Below are positions 11,420 to 22,212 of a DNA stretch of 64,000 bases, piece by piece (position 1 is the first letter of the stretch; each line of letters starts with the position of its first letter). The notes under the pieces were generated by a model. The model had not been told where the DNA came from, did not search any database, and saw only the letters and a program-made list of their open reading frames with translations. The stretch covers positions 373,434,132 to 373,498,131 of the forward strand of contig NC_081407.1 of NCBI RefSeq assembly GCF_030272615.1, given 5' to 3'. This stretch comes from Cryptomeria japonica. Taxonomy: Eukaryota; Streptophyta; Pinopsida; Cupressales; Cupressaceae. The position numbers were made by a program, and so were the translations under genes.

Positions 11420-12598
11420 AAGCTGTCCGCTAGATATATCCTTCTTTCTAATGTTCTTTACCGAAGGGGTTATAACGGTCTTCTCCTTCGTTGTCTCAAC
11501 AAATCAGAAATCCCTATTGCTCTTGAAGAGGCGCATTCAGGTGCCTGTGGAGGGCATTTTGGAGGCAAATCCTTGGTTCAAAGATTGCTTCGTATGGGAT
11601 ATTATTGGCAAACTATGTAGCAGGATTCTTTTTCATTTGTTAAGAAATGTCATCAATGTCAACAACACAATAATTTGATTCATGCTCCTGCCCAAGAACT
11701 GCACTCTCATGTAGCTTCTTGGCCTTTCTCTGCACGGGGGCTGGATCTTATCGGTAAAATCTCTCCTCCTTCATCTCAAGGACATACTTTCATTATAACC
11801 GCAACAAATTACTTTACAAAATGGGTAGAAGCTGTTCCTCTTCGCTCTACTATCGCTGAAGTGATTTGTCGATTTCTTCTAGAAAACATTATTTCTTGAT
11901 TTGGGATACCTTCCACTATAATCTCCGATAATGGGACATCATTTAAAAACAAAGACGTGAAGAGATTCCTCGAGAAGTATCATATCAAACATCGATTTTC
12001 TACACCATACTTTCTTCAATCAAATGGCCAAGCTGAATCATCCAATAAGATAATTGAACAAATTCTTTGTAAAACCGTGAATAAGCATGGTAAGGATTGG
12101 AATACTCAGCTAATTTATGCTCTTTGGGCCTACCGAACGAGTGTACGAATTGCTACAGGAACCACCCCTTATAATCTTGTTTATGGTGCTGATGCTATTA
12201 TGCCTTTAGAATTAGAGATTCCATCACTTAGAGTTTCTCTCAAAGGTATAGTAGATGATGATGCTTATAGAGAACAAAGACTTCAACAGCTTGAGATGCT
12301 TGATGAACAGCGTATAAATGCTCTTGAGCATATTCAAGCGTACCACAAAACTTTACAACGAAGCTATAATGATAAGGTTATTCAACATTCCTTCTCAGTG
12401 GGTGACTTAGTGCTCTATGAGAATCAACGCAATGTGAATGTCTTACCTGAAGAAAAGGGAAAATTTAGTCCTAATTGGCTTGGACCGTATATCGTTATTG
12501 AAGATTATGGATCAGGTGCTTACAAAATAGCAGGGGTAGACGGTACGTCTCTTAAAGACCCTATAAACGCTATGCACTTGCGTAGATACTATGCTTAA
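11420..12598 (+). other. Integrase with HHCC, DD35E and C-terminal GPY-like motif
   Basis: The zinc domain shows EEAHSGACGGHFGG and KKCHQCQ (Cys codons at 11648 and 11657). The catalytic residues are Asp at 11744 (GLDLIG), Asp at 11927 (ISDNGTSF) and Glu at 12035 (NGQAESSNK); 35 residues separate the last two. The C-terminal part contains PNWLGPYIVIEDYGSGAYKI, a GPY/F-type module. Stops at 11618 and 11897 interrupt it. Confidence 0.9.
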
Positions 12599-13196
12599 TT
12601 CCTCATTCCTTATCATTCATCTATTTCCTTTTTCACTTCTTCAAAATTGGATAATATGCTAGCATATCTTTGTTAGAGCAAATGGAATTAAATGATGTTT
12701 TGTTTAAATCTATATTGCTTCGTTCCTGACAAGCGTGTTTCTTTACTTTATGGTTTGTCTTGAATTCATTTATGTAAGTTGCAAAAGATTTACATTTTTT
12801 CATTATGTTGGCGTATTATACAATGTCTTTATGTGTTAAGTTGAATCTTGTCATGTTGTGTTTTCAAATTAAATCACATTAGTTATATGATTCTTAGGCT
12901 TAACACATATTTTCTTTCCTATCATCAATGTAGTACTTGATCAAACATTTTAATTAAGTCACACATGTATCAATTTAATCCTGGAGCATTGAGAAATCAA
13001 TCACATGGAAATTAAATTCAGGACATACATGTACATCTACCAAATGTATTAACTTTAATCAAAATACACATTGTTTTAGACATTAAAGATAACACGTTTG
13101 AGACAAAGAAGCATGTATATATATATATGTGTGTGGATCAATATACAAAGGTAGGTCACTATACATCCAAAATGTGACCTACCCTACATCATAAGA
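12599..13196. other. Non-coding spacer between integrase and antisense PMD gene
   Basis: This is AT-rich DNA with no ORF of note. It lies between two converging genes, so it should hold the 3' ends of both. A short TATATATA/TGTG run occurs near 13115-13134. Confidence 0.4.
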
Positions 13197-15293
13197 TCAT
13201 CTCCTATCCCTAGGGTTGGTGGCTGGAGAGTGACGACTAGATGCTCCCTCCTGATCCGGCCGTGCAGGTGGACCCATAGGGGTATACCGTGATATAGATC
13301 GTGAATGGCTCCGAGAGGAACTCCTACGATCCCTATCCATAAGGATCGCGCGATACGAGGTAGCCTCAGCCTAAGCTGCTGCTAGATCACGCTGTGCCCG
13401 CTGAAGGTCCTCTGATAGAGCCTGCTCTCTCTCCCTCCATATCTCTACCTGTACTCGAAATGGGGAAAACAAATCATCATGCTGACCCGCGTTCCCTTGA
13501 GGTCTATAAGCAACCTGCGAGGAACTCGGGATCTGCTCTGTCGTGGAGATATCTGTCACTGCTTGCTGGATCAGAGAACGCCACTCCTGCACATTAGCTG
13601 TAGCAGTAGAACAGATTTTGTGTTAGTACCATTTTATATCATCAAAACATTAAATCAATAAATGTAAACCTACTATACCTGGATCTCCCTCACGCCAGTA
13701 GGGATCGTGATATGGAAGTATCTGTGACTAAGAACTACTAGGCTCCCCACGCTCGAATGATTTGTGGGCGATGGGTACGGGTCTTCGTATTGCCTCGTGT
13801 TCCCCCTTTTGGGGAATAACGGGAGGATCTAAGGCTACGGTATCATCTCCTGAATGATGGGGAGTTGCATCTGACTCCTCCTCCTCATCTCTATCCTCAT
13901 CTACATCCTCATCCTCATCTGCATCCTCGTTCTCCTCATCATCATCTCTCTCCTCCTCGTCCTTATCCTCGTCCTCCTCCTCCTCAGCATTAGGCTGATC
14001 TCCTATAGGCGGATCAGGATCTCCTGCCTCCTCATGACCCTCTCCCTCCTCTGGCTCCTCCAACCTGGATCCCTGATCCTCATCTCGGTCTCCATGTCTC
14101 CATGGGCCTGGATGGCCTGCCGAGTGATCTGGTGGAAAGATAGGCCCTGGGTATGATCTCATAAACCATGAGAGATACCTGCGCTGTGCCCCGGGGTCTG
14201 CAGCATAATCAGTGACCACATCCTGGTCGGACCCCTCTATATCTATGATCTCGATATCATCTATTGTGGGTCTCGCTACTACTCTGGGTCTGGGAAGGAC
14301 TCGTGAGTGTCGAGTGTAGATGGGCACATCAGCTGGAACACACTGCTCTAGCCCAAACTGCCTCCGTACTTGGTCAAAGTAGAATGGGACTATGATATGT
14401 GGATATCGCCCTCTCAGTAGGCGGTTCCTCTATAAGCATGCTAACTGTCTCTCCATCGCATCCCATCTGTGCATCCACAGATATGGTCTCCACACGGTCA
14501 CCTCAGCTGTCAATCTGTCAAATGTCACTCTCCAATACAATAAATCCCCAAATCTCCACTCGCTGGTAAGTGGATAAGCAAATACCCTAGGTAGCTCGCT
14601 AGCCGCACTCATCGGATAGCCGACAGGCCTGGTGCATGTAAAGTGCTCAAATATCCATACCTGCAGAAGTGTGCAGGTCATCAAGCTGCAACCCTGTCCG
14701 AAAACATACTCCTCGAGGTCGTGATAGAGATGTGCAAGCATACTCCGACCCTAGGCATATACTCTCCTGTGTCTCTCCATAGCCCTGATGCACCATGTGA
14801 GACCCCCATGCATGTGTGTACCTCGTCCATTAGGGTAGACAGCTAGTGCAATGATGGCTATCATAAGACGTCTCATGAGGGGCACCTCTCCTGTAGGATG
14901 TAAGAGCCAACTAACCATGATACGACCTCTCGTCTCACTCAGCATGACTCTCCCTATGCAATATATTTGCTCCCTTTGATGATCCTCTACTGACCGATCG
15001 ATCGCATATGTCACGGTAGCTCCTATGATCGGTAGGCGAAGAATGCGGTACACATCCTCAAGTGTCACCGTCATCTCCCCTACTAGAAGCTGGAACGTGC
15101 ATGTGTCAGGATCCCATCGCTCCATGAGTTCCATCAGCATCGCGGGATGAAATCGAATGGCCGACATAAGAATCATAGACCACAAACCTACTATCGACAA
15201 TGTGTCTCTCTCTGCCTGAGTCAGTCGGGGAATCTGATCACGCAAACTGCGAAGAATCTACCCCGCCGTGTGCTCTCTCATGTACGGGAGACC

Positions 15294-15622
15294 CTGCATC
15301 ACAAAAACATAACTATAATCAGTACTTAATCATCAAAATCATTCATGCAAACTGTCGAACATCGTATGCTAACCCTGACATCTCTCGCCAAGTCCTGATT
15401 GGGACCATGGCGCCCTGTCAGGGACCATGGCACCCTGTCAGGGACCATGGCGCCCTGAGGGGACCATGGCGCCCTGAGGGGACCATGGCGCCTTGAAGGG
15501 ACCATGTCGCCCCACAGGGACCATGGCGCCCTGGGTGGGACCTAGGGTCAGATTCCAGGGCCCGCAAACGATCACAGAAAGTCAAATGTAGAAAATCAAA
15601 AGTCAATGTTCAGTCAACTCAC
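15294..15622 (-). other. Intron 1 of the PMD gene, with a minisatellite
   Basis: Donor GAG|GTGAGT (exon ends at 15623) and acceptor GATGCAG|GGT (exon starts at 15293), both read on the minus strand. The phase-0 join keeps the PMD frame. The intron contains seven 19-20-bp units at 15401-15540. Confidence 0.65.
15401..15540. repeat. 19-20-bp minisatellite, GGGACCATGGCGCCCTG units
   Basis: Seven near-identical tandem units each contain CCATGG and GGCGCC, both palindromic. The unit core GGGACCATGGCGCCC equals the left arm of the LTR inverted-repeat module at 16653 (one base less at 5586). Confidence 0.85.
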
Positions 15623-15703
15623 CTCGTCCAGTGGCTCGTCGTCGATCACGACCTGTCGCATGATCTCAATCCTCGCGGGATGCTCTGGTCATCGTGAAGG
15701 CAT

Positions 15704-16270
15704 GATGATGGCTATGTGGGCTCCGCTACAATGAACAATATTCAGAAATCAACAAAGTGACAAATGCAAATGTCACTTTCAAGGTATATACTTTCATTCC
15801 TTTACCTTTACTTTCAAAACCCTAATTTTCCTCTTTCACTCATTTCATCATAACTTGAGTTTGGGAGATGCGATTTTCGAACTGTTTGTTGTGTAGGAAT
15901 CGTATTTTCATTCTCCTACTCTCGGGATGTTTCAAAAAGTGCTCTGATGAAGCCTTTTCAGTGAACATCCCTCATCAATACTCTCTTACACAATTTGTCG
16001 TAAGTAAACATGCTACCCTGTTTCACCTCCCTAATAAGCAAGCCGAAATAGGGGTGGCATATAGCTACTCACAAATTTCATCACTTTCCTTAGTAAGCAT
16101 TAGGTTATTTTGTGATCTAACATGTGTTTTGTAGGGTGCAGTTCCTAACTGTGTACTGCAGATACCGCTGGGGGCTTCGTTCGACAGACTTATGGATATA
16201 TCCTTTTTTTTCAAATGATGTTTACTTTCTGTACTTTAGCTTGCATATGCATGTAGTACTCATATGACCG
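15704..16270. other. Upstream region of the antisense PMD gene
   Basis: This lies between the inferred PMD start and the polypurine tract, so it should hold the antisense promoter. A plus-strand ORF at 15868-16134 has no recognisable domain. Confidence 0.35.
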
Positions 16271-16287
16271 CTAAAGTGGGGGCTAAA
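16271..16287 (+). other. Polypurine tract
   Basis: CTAAAGTGGGGGCTAAA abuts the 3' LTR start. The same tract precedes the LTR at 33162, and a diverged form precedes the one at 60337. Confidence 0.85.
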
Positions 16288-17947
16288 TGTAGCGTCGTAA
16301 AGTGTACGCACTTGCTAGGGTGGTACAATTTCACACCTAGTTTAGCACCCGCTTTGGTGCATTTTACATTTTGCATTGCATTTCTCCTTTAGCACTTAAT
16401 TAATCAAATTAATTAGGTCTAAGGTCCTATTTCACCATTCTCCACATCATAAAGTTGGGCCCTTTCGTTGAAGCGTGCCCTTTTCATTTTATTCCTCCAA
16501 TACATCATTCAATCAAAAACCCTAATTAGGCCCTATTCTGAGCTTGGGGGCTTGATTTCGGGGGTCAAAACATCTCGAAATCACCTGTAACTTCGGGATT
16601 CTCTCTAAAATCATCATATCTGACGGCCCTGAAAATTTGGTGAAAAGTTGCCGGGACCATGGCGCCCGGAGTGCACACGGTCCTAGACATTTTTCCCAAA
16701 ATTTTAGGAGCACGATCCAATCACAAAATAAAGCTTAACCCCAAGAAATTGGCGGGATATTCAATCTCTAGGTCGGCCAAAAGTGAAATTAAGACCTAGG
16801 GTTTCATACATAAGAGCTCTCTTTCTTCATTAGAAAGGATCCGATTTTTGTTTTCAGGAACCTTACATGCAGCGAAAGAGCAGATCTTTTGAAGACTTCA
16901 ACAACATTCAACATCCCTCTATCAAGCATTTATCAATTCCATTCATCCATTTAGGGCTTGGAAGACATTGAAGAACAATAGGAGATTACCGACTGAAGAT
17001 TGGCTTGTACCCCTCCCTTGGGGGTTGGGTATGATTTCATGTTGTTTTCATGTCTTTGCATAAGCTTCAATATATCATTTATCCATGCTTTAGATCACTT
17101 TGCATCTTGATTTAGAGCATTTACATTATCATTTACAAGCAATTAGGGTTTACTTTCTAGGTTGCTCTAGTTTGCTTACTTGCATTTTAGATCTTGCACA
17201 CACACAAGGTCTGCACACACATTACTTTTACAATACAAATTGGCTATTCGTGGAGGTGGAAATCACCGAAGCGGGGGTTTGACTAAGGCAAAACCCTATA
17301 TAGCCGCCCAAACACCTTTTTCAGATATAAGTGTAGATCTCGAGATTCAGACGACGTCGCAAGTTGCAGATCCGAAAGAAGCAGACGGAGACGAAACCAC
17401 ACACCAACTTTCAGAGCAGAAGACCAGGACAGGGGCGTGGGGTGCCCTGGTCCTGCCAGGACAGGGGTGCTAGGCGCCCTGGTCCCTGGGAGAGGGGCGC
17501 TGGGCGCCCTGGTCCTCCTGACAGACAACATTTCCGACAGTTTTCCAAAGTGTAGAATAGCAGCTTCAGGTGCAGTTTTAGGTGCAGAATCAGGACAGTG
17601 GCACCCGCGCCCTCGTCCCGAACATTTCCACTCAGATTTTGACTCCAGGTACGCATTTGCATTTTTGTCTTGTCCTTGTGTTTACAGCTTTCCAGAGTTT
17701 AAGTTCAATTCTGCAATCTTGTTATTAGTTCATACTTGCATTTTGAGGTTAGGGATCGAACTTGCATCATTTTATCTTTCAATTTCAACAAAGGAATAGA
17801 AACCCTAATAGGTAGCCCGTGGCTCTCTCTTTCACAAAAAGAAGTAGCCAATTGTGTGATACCTCTAGGCTCTTTCATATTCTGTAATGTGTGTCAAAAG
17901 GTAGGATTAGGGCATCTTAACCTAGTCTCGCTTTTTTCTCCCACACA
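16288..17947 (+). repeat. 3' LTR of the Tat element
   Basis: It is the same length as the 5' LTR and differs from it at about 35 positions by eye, roughly four transitions per transversion. The inverted-repeat module is at 16654-16683. The right flank AGCAG repeats the left flank. Confidence 0.93.
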
Positions 17948-18521
17948 AGCAGTTACACTTCAGCCAAGAAAAATTATTCCACACCTGTTTCCACCAGTGT
18001 ACCTCTTTTCCCTCTATTTTTTGGTTCAACAATTCCCAGTATCCACTAGCCACAATAAAGACGCCCTTAGGATTTGGAGACCAAGCAAGCCCATCCATAC
18101 CCTTGAGGTAACTACAGTGTCTACTCACCAGAATGCTATGCAACTCAATACACTTTTCGTCCATCCCAACAACCGACCACTCATTAGGAGCCTTCCACCG
18201 CTCCAAATCCAGCCGCCCACACCTATAAACAACCTTGAAGTCACTCACCCTTGACCACCCCACCTCCAAAAATCTCTGGCACAGATTCCCAAGGTTAGGA
18301 AACTGATCAAAGATGGGGGTATCCATCCCAAGAGTCGTTCCAAAAAAAGACCTCTTCCCCCCTTCTGCAAATCCAAAAGAGTCCCGCCTTAATGACAAAA
18401 GCCCCCCTCTTGAGAGTAGACCAGATTGTTGAGCCCTTTCCCTTAAGCAGATATCTAGGGATTTCCTCCATTTGGATCCTTTGCATATATTTGTTGGTGA
18501 AAATCCTAGCCCAACCTCGAT
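17948..18521 (-). pseudogene. LINE ORF2 segment between RT and zf-RVT (decayed)
   Basis: Read from 18521 downwards, the minus strand gives IFTNKYMQRI, GSTIWSTLKRGAFVIKAGLF, VFFWNDSWDGYPHL and, after a frameshift near 18400, DGLAWSPNPKGVFIVASGYW and WWKQVWNNFSWLK. This is the usual stretch between the RT thumb and the zf-RVT domain of plant LINEs. It joins directly to 5219 once the gypsy element is removed. Its upstream end is cut at 18521 by the repeat that starts TGTAATGCCCC. Confidence 0.75.
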
Positions 18522-19127
18522 TGTAATGCCCCGCTAGGAACCCGAAAGGAAAACAACACATCTAGGCAACTAAAAGGTGAAATATAATTTTTTTTAAAGA
18601 TTAGGTGCATTAATTATAACATTGCACATTTAATTACACAAGCGGAAGTCTAACAATGACATCCTAAAGGGTTACCAATGAAGATTACTTCGAAACTAAA
18701 ACAACTACAAAAGGTTAATCCAATTATCCATCTAATTAGGGAAACTCAATTGCAATTAATTAAACCATTCTTATAAAACCTAATTCCATATTGAAAGATT
18801 TAAAGTGTTGCAATATATTTACTTTCAATGATTCATTTACACATATGAAGAAAGATAGCTGAAATAACATACATTCCATTGAATTAAGATTACAATATTC
18901 AATGATTACATGTCTTCCAATAGTACAAATGAAATGCATAGGTTACAATGTCCAGGTTACATAGTTATTGATACAGTGACCACATGATCTCAAAAGTACA
19001 ATAATCATGAACATGAGCTGGTACATGAATCACGAACCCAGAAACACCAGCGAAGCCGATCCTCACATGAAGATACGAACAAGGGTATCTGATGGGAAGT
19101 GGCACTACCACCCGACCATGTGAGGGA
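18522..19127. repeat. Fragment of the TGTAATGCCCC LTR family
   Basis: It starts TGTAATGCCCCGC and aligns by eye with the first ~610 bp of 46551-50394, including the AGCGGAAG, AAGGGTTACCAATGAAG and GATGGGAAGTGG blocks. Similarity stops at about CGACCATGT. The rest of the LTR is missing, and the LINE does not resume on the far side within the window. Confidence 0.7.
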
Positions 19128-20140
19128 TTTCAATCCAATCCCAAGTTGACAAATGTCAGCTTGAGAGGGCTTGAGAGGAGATGTAAGAGGCATTAATTGC
19201 CTGAGGAGACATGGTGGTTACCTTAGGAGGTAAGGTTATGATTGGGTTAGTGGATAACCAATGGATAAAGCCTTTACCCAAGGGGTAAACTCTTGTGCAA
19301 GGGTTAATAGGATAACTAGGGTCAAAGCCATGAGTGCTTGATGAGACCCTTGAGTTAGATGAGGGTTAAGTTAGAGAGAAAGTCTCTAACCATGAGGGGA
19401 GGTTGAATTAACCATTAATGGTTAATAGGACTTTGGGAGACAAATTTGTAAGAGTCCTTCCAAATTTGGGGAACTCAACAAGTCAACTTGTTGAAGAGAT
19501 AAAGTCTTTAATGCATTTAGAAGACTTTCTTCCAAACTTGAGAAGTGACCTCCTCAAATTTAGGGAAAGGACATGATTGGGAGATTTGACATGATTAGGA
19601 TGGGATTAGGAGGTTTCTAGAAGGATAATTAGGAGGCAAGTGGGAGATGTAGGATTTTACAAGTGGGTGAGGGAAAATGGGATTTAATTAAAATAAAATC
19701 GATTTATTTCAATTGTTGGTTGCAACTTGCATTTGATAGATTTAAATAAATATTGATTTATTTAAATGTGAATTTTGAATTTTGCAAGTGGGGGGATTTA
19801 TAAATAAATTTTGATTTATTTATTTGCAAAGGGGGTTTTAATTAAATGTGGATTTAATTAAAAGGGGGAAGGGGATAAGTGGAGATTTTTAATTCAATGC
19901 AAATTTAATTAAAATGGCTAGAGTGGGGGGGGGGGGGGGATTTAATTAAAACTAAGTTTAATTAAATGGCTTAGACAGAAGAAGGGAAATATTAATCAAA
20001 TCTTTAATTTGATTAATAGGCTAATTAGAAGAATATGGATATTAATTAAATCTTAATTTAATTAATTGGAAGAATTAGGGATAATTAAATGAATAATATT
20101 CACTTAATTCATTGTGCAACTTTTAGGTGTCTAAAAATGT
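19128..20140 (-). repeat. AT-rich repeat, reverse copy of the 43324 family
   Basis: The reverse complement starts near 20135 with TTAGACACCT and passes through AAATAAAT/TTTAATTAA-rich DNA to GACATTTGTCAAC. It matches in order the sequence beginning TGTAGACACCT at 43324. A G-run lies near 19925-19939. No coding sequence was seen. Confidence 0.6.
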
Positions 20141-20164
20141 AATCTCTATTATACACACAAATAT

Positions 20165-21035
20165 ATTGGGGCGAGAGGGGTGAATCAGTATATACCAATT
20201 TTTAATTTTAAAACTTAATGCAACATTTATACCATTATCACATCGTATTATATTATGAAAGCAACTATGCAAGAGATAAGCACATCCACACATTAGCACA
20301 AGAGAAGACCATATCTACATGGGAAACCATAAGGGAGAAAACCACAATGGGAATAATTTTTGGATCTACTGCCAAAATCTAGTCTCACAAAAAATAATAA
20401 TGAACTTATAATGATTTTGTGGGCAACAACCCATAAAAATTACAACCCAAGATAGAGACATCAATACCCAATCTAATTTATAGGCACCACCCTATAGGAG
20501 ACACCAATCCCCTAATCCAATTAACTTAACACCTCCAACTTGAAACCACTTGAAACCAACTTAAATTATGAGGCACCAACCTCAATTCCAAAGAAAATAT
20601 AGGAAATACAAAAGATATATCATGTGGACCTTTCAAACTAAATTTGCATTACTTGACTCATCTTATCTACTTAATAACACTCTCTTTTAGTGTGTACAAG
20701 ATATTGCATTTGATTTTACACTCTTTACCACATATATTCACCACCTTCTTCTCCTCATCGTATAATTTGCAGTCACACACATACATCTATGGGAATAAAA
20801 TTGATCGACAATATATATGTATTGCAATACATTATTTACATCTTCATGTTTGCCTAGAACTCATTTACAATGCTTGCGAATCGCCAAAGGTAAATCTCAT
20901 AATCCAAATATGTAGTCGGCTCGGTCCTAAGATCAACAATTACACTAGGAGTAAGAATACACTATGTTTTCCCATCATGAACTCAACTGGTCCCAAACTA
21001 CCTTCACATGCTTCCTCTAATTGGTGGATGGTTCT
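20165..21035 (-). repeat. Probable relic of a reverse copia-type LTR
   Basis: GAGAGGGGTGAATCA near 20174 and the later GGGAAACC...GGGAGAAAACCACAATGGG resemble the reverse complement of the copia LTR ends seen at 26040-26230 and 62838-63215. The remainder to 21035 is unrecognised, and an ORF at 20644-21048 has no known domain. Boundaries are not defined. Confidence 0.4.
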
Positions 21036-22195
21036 TGTAGTGTCATAAAATTGTGCCTCCTACAATTTTAACCACATTTGAGGTCCTCACCTTGGCGACA
21101 AAATCCTTCTTCCTAACCAAGACCTCTTTCTGCATTTTCACCCCTTGCCCCTTTCTTGTCTGAGCCCTGAGGTAGCCTCAGGACTCTGTCCGGGCCCTAA
21201 GATAGGGCAGGATAGGGGTGTGGCACCCCTATCCCTCCCTCTTAGAGTGGCCCCAAGATAGGTCCCCCCCGACCCTATTTGCACTTCGAGATCCCAAATC
21301 TCCCCGATGCCAACCTTTGGTGAGATGAATTAATCTTTTGAGGTATGTGTATAAAAGGGAGTTGGTTTTCTCATTTGTGGGAGGAAAATTTTCAAGTGAA
21401 GGGATGATAAGTAAGCATAGGCAAAGATATACAGTATCAAGCATTCAAGCATTCAAGTCTTCTTCATTCATCCATTGGAGCAATATTTCAACATTCATTT
21501 GCAAGAATGTGTATGTGTTAGGTTTTTGTCATATTACATGCCATTTTCATGCAGCACTTGTGATTACATTCAAGAAGCAAAGAAATCATCATCAACAAAT
21601 TATAGATCTACAAGGTATACATCTCTATTGTTTAAATTCAAGCATTTGCAATTATTTTCTTTCAAGGTTGATTCCTCAATCGGGGTTTGACCGAGGCAAA
21701 CCGCTATCCACAACCCCTTTTCCTCTCTTTTCTGTATGTAGTTTGCAGGTGCACAACTGTAATTTTAGGTTTGGGCTTCATTTGCAAATATAGAAGAACC
21801 CTTTTCATTTCGTAGATTTTGTGGAGGACCATGTACATTCCCGCCACGGTCTCGACGAATTTTCTCCAAATTCGCAGGGCATATCCATAACAGTCTGATT
21901 AGCTCAGATCCGAAGTTATAGCACGATCCCAAACTGGTATCTCCTCATTTCACTCATTTTCTCTCTCTTTTCCACATAGTCAACAAGTCAACTTTCTCAT
22001 TTACAAAAGAGGGTAAATCACACTTAAATCCTTGCAATCCACTTGGAATTCACATCCTTGCCTCCCTTGGATTCGGATCTAGTGGATTCAAGCCCCTCTT
22101 TTGAATGTAAAGTTCCTCCAAGTGAAAATCATTCTAGTGATTTCCTTTCTCTCTCCTAGGTGGAAAGTCACTAGGATCCAATTTTCCACTTTACA
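21036..22195 (+). repeat. 5' LTR of the pol-less Tat element
   Basis: It contains a perfect 10-bp hairpin at 21211-21233 (GATAGGGGTG, loop TGG), CCTGAGG/CCTCAGG just before it, a TATA box at 21350 and the GGACCATG...CACGGTCT module at 21826-21852. Confidence 0.9.
21350..21357 (+). promoter_or_regulatory. TATA box in LTR
   Basis: TATAAAAG is conserved in the 3' LTR at 33477-33484, within GTGTATAAAAGGGA. Confidence 0.65.
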
Positions 22196-22198
22196 TTT

Positions 22199-22212
22199 TG
22201 GTGAACCCGACG
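22199..22212 (+). other. Primer binding site
   Basis: TGGTGAACCCGACG lies three bases after the LTR end, identical to the site at 6883. Confidence 0.8.

Larger units (their letters stand above)
7052..12598 (+). pseudogene. Tat-type Gag-Pol polyprotein (five nonsense codons)
   Basis: One frame runs from the ATG at 7052 to the stop at 12598 (~1848 codons) with no frameshift. Stops fall at 10076 (TGA), 11066 (TAA), 11174 (TGA), 11618 (TAG) and 11897 (TGA). In order: an acidic Gag-like N-terminus without a zinc knuckle; an aspartic protease with LVDNGSGLNV (Asp ~347); the linker motif EDDWGSLDFNPTF; a G-patch-like segment (~604-633); RT with DFRDLNKA (~877), SFMDG (Asp ~912) and YVDD (~974); RT-linked RNase H; a second RNase H (FDGSK at ~10856, GDSQ at ~11042); and integrase with CHQC and a DD35E triad. 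Three stops replace positions that are usually Arg or Gln in the family (PxKDNRHADA, SxFGIP, IIRxVTG). It would act in cytoplasmic virus-like particles and then in the nucleus. Confidence 0.92.
13197..15703 (-). pseudogene. Antisense plant mobile domain (PMD) gene, three exons, decayed
   Basis: The minus strand encodes a protein like the plant mobile domain family (PF10536 type): MLMELMERWDPDTCTF followed by LVGEMTVTLEDVYRILRLPI (residues ~80-120), and later YPHIIVPFYFDQVRRQFGL. I infer exons 15703-15623, 15293-13679 and 13597-13197, joined by GT-AG introns of 329 and 81 bp. The phases agree and the total is 2097 nt (698 residues plus stop). The middle is strongly acidic (about 13860-14090), and the tail is Arg/Ser-rich. 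Six in-frame stops interrupt it (codon 5, then about 15257, 14750, 14432, 13730 and 13373), with no frameshift. Tat elements such as Grande are known to carry extra antisense ORFs here. Lying antisense to the genomic RNA would explain why the introns survive retrotransposition. Confidence 0.75.
5220..17947 (+). mobile_element. Complete Tat-clade Ty3/gypsy LTR retrotransposon
   Basis: Two 1660-bp LTRs (5220-6879 and 16288-17947) begin TGTAGCGTCG and end CCCACACA. AGCAG occurs on both sides (5215-5219 and 17948-17952), a 5-bp target duplication inside a LINE. Internal order: primer binding site at 6883, polyprotein 7052-12598, antisense PMD gene 13197-15703, polypurine tract 16271-16287. The order protease-RT-RNase H-second RNase H-integrase, with the archaeal-like second RNase H and an extra ORF downstream of pol, is the signature of the Tat clade (Ogre, Retand and Grande relatives). 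By eye the LTRs differ at about 35 sites, mostly transitions, so this is the youngest element in the window. Five stop codons in pol make this copy non-functional as read. Confidence 0.93.

Noticed and set aside
15401-15540. CRISPR-like array
   Set aside because: The units are directly adjacent with no unique spacers and sit in a plant retroelement intron, so this is a minisatellite.
15868-16134. Plus-strand 88-codon ORF between the PMD gene and the 3' LTR
   Set aside because: No domain and located in the presumed antisense promoter region; nothing supports translation.
1-18521. Claim that all stop codons here prove C-to-T methylation decay
   Set aside because: Every stop codon can be reached from CAG, CAA or CGA by one C-to-T change, so the observation is empty by itself. 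Only the few positions where the family normally has Arg or Gln carry information.
20644-21048. 134-codon ORF left of the LTR at 21036
   Set aside because: No domain, crosses into the LTR and overlaps an LTR relic.
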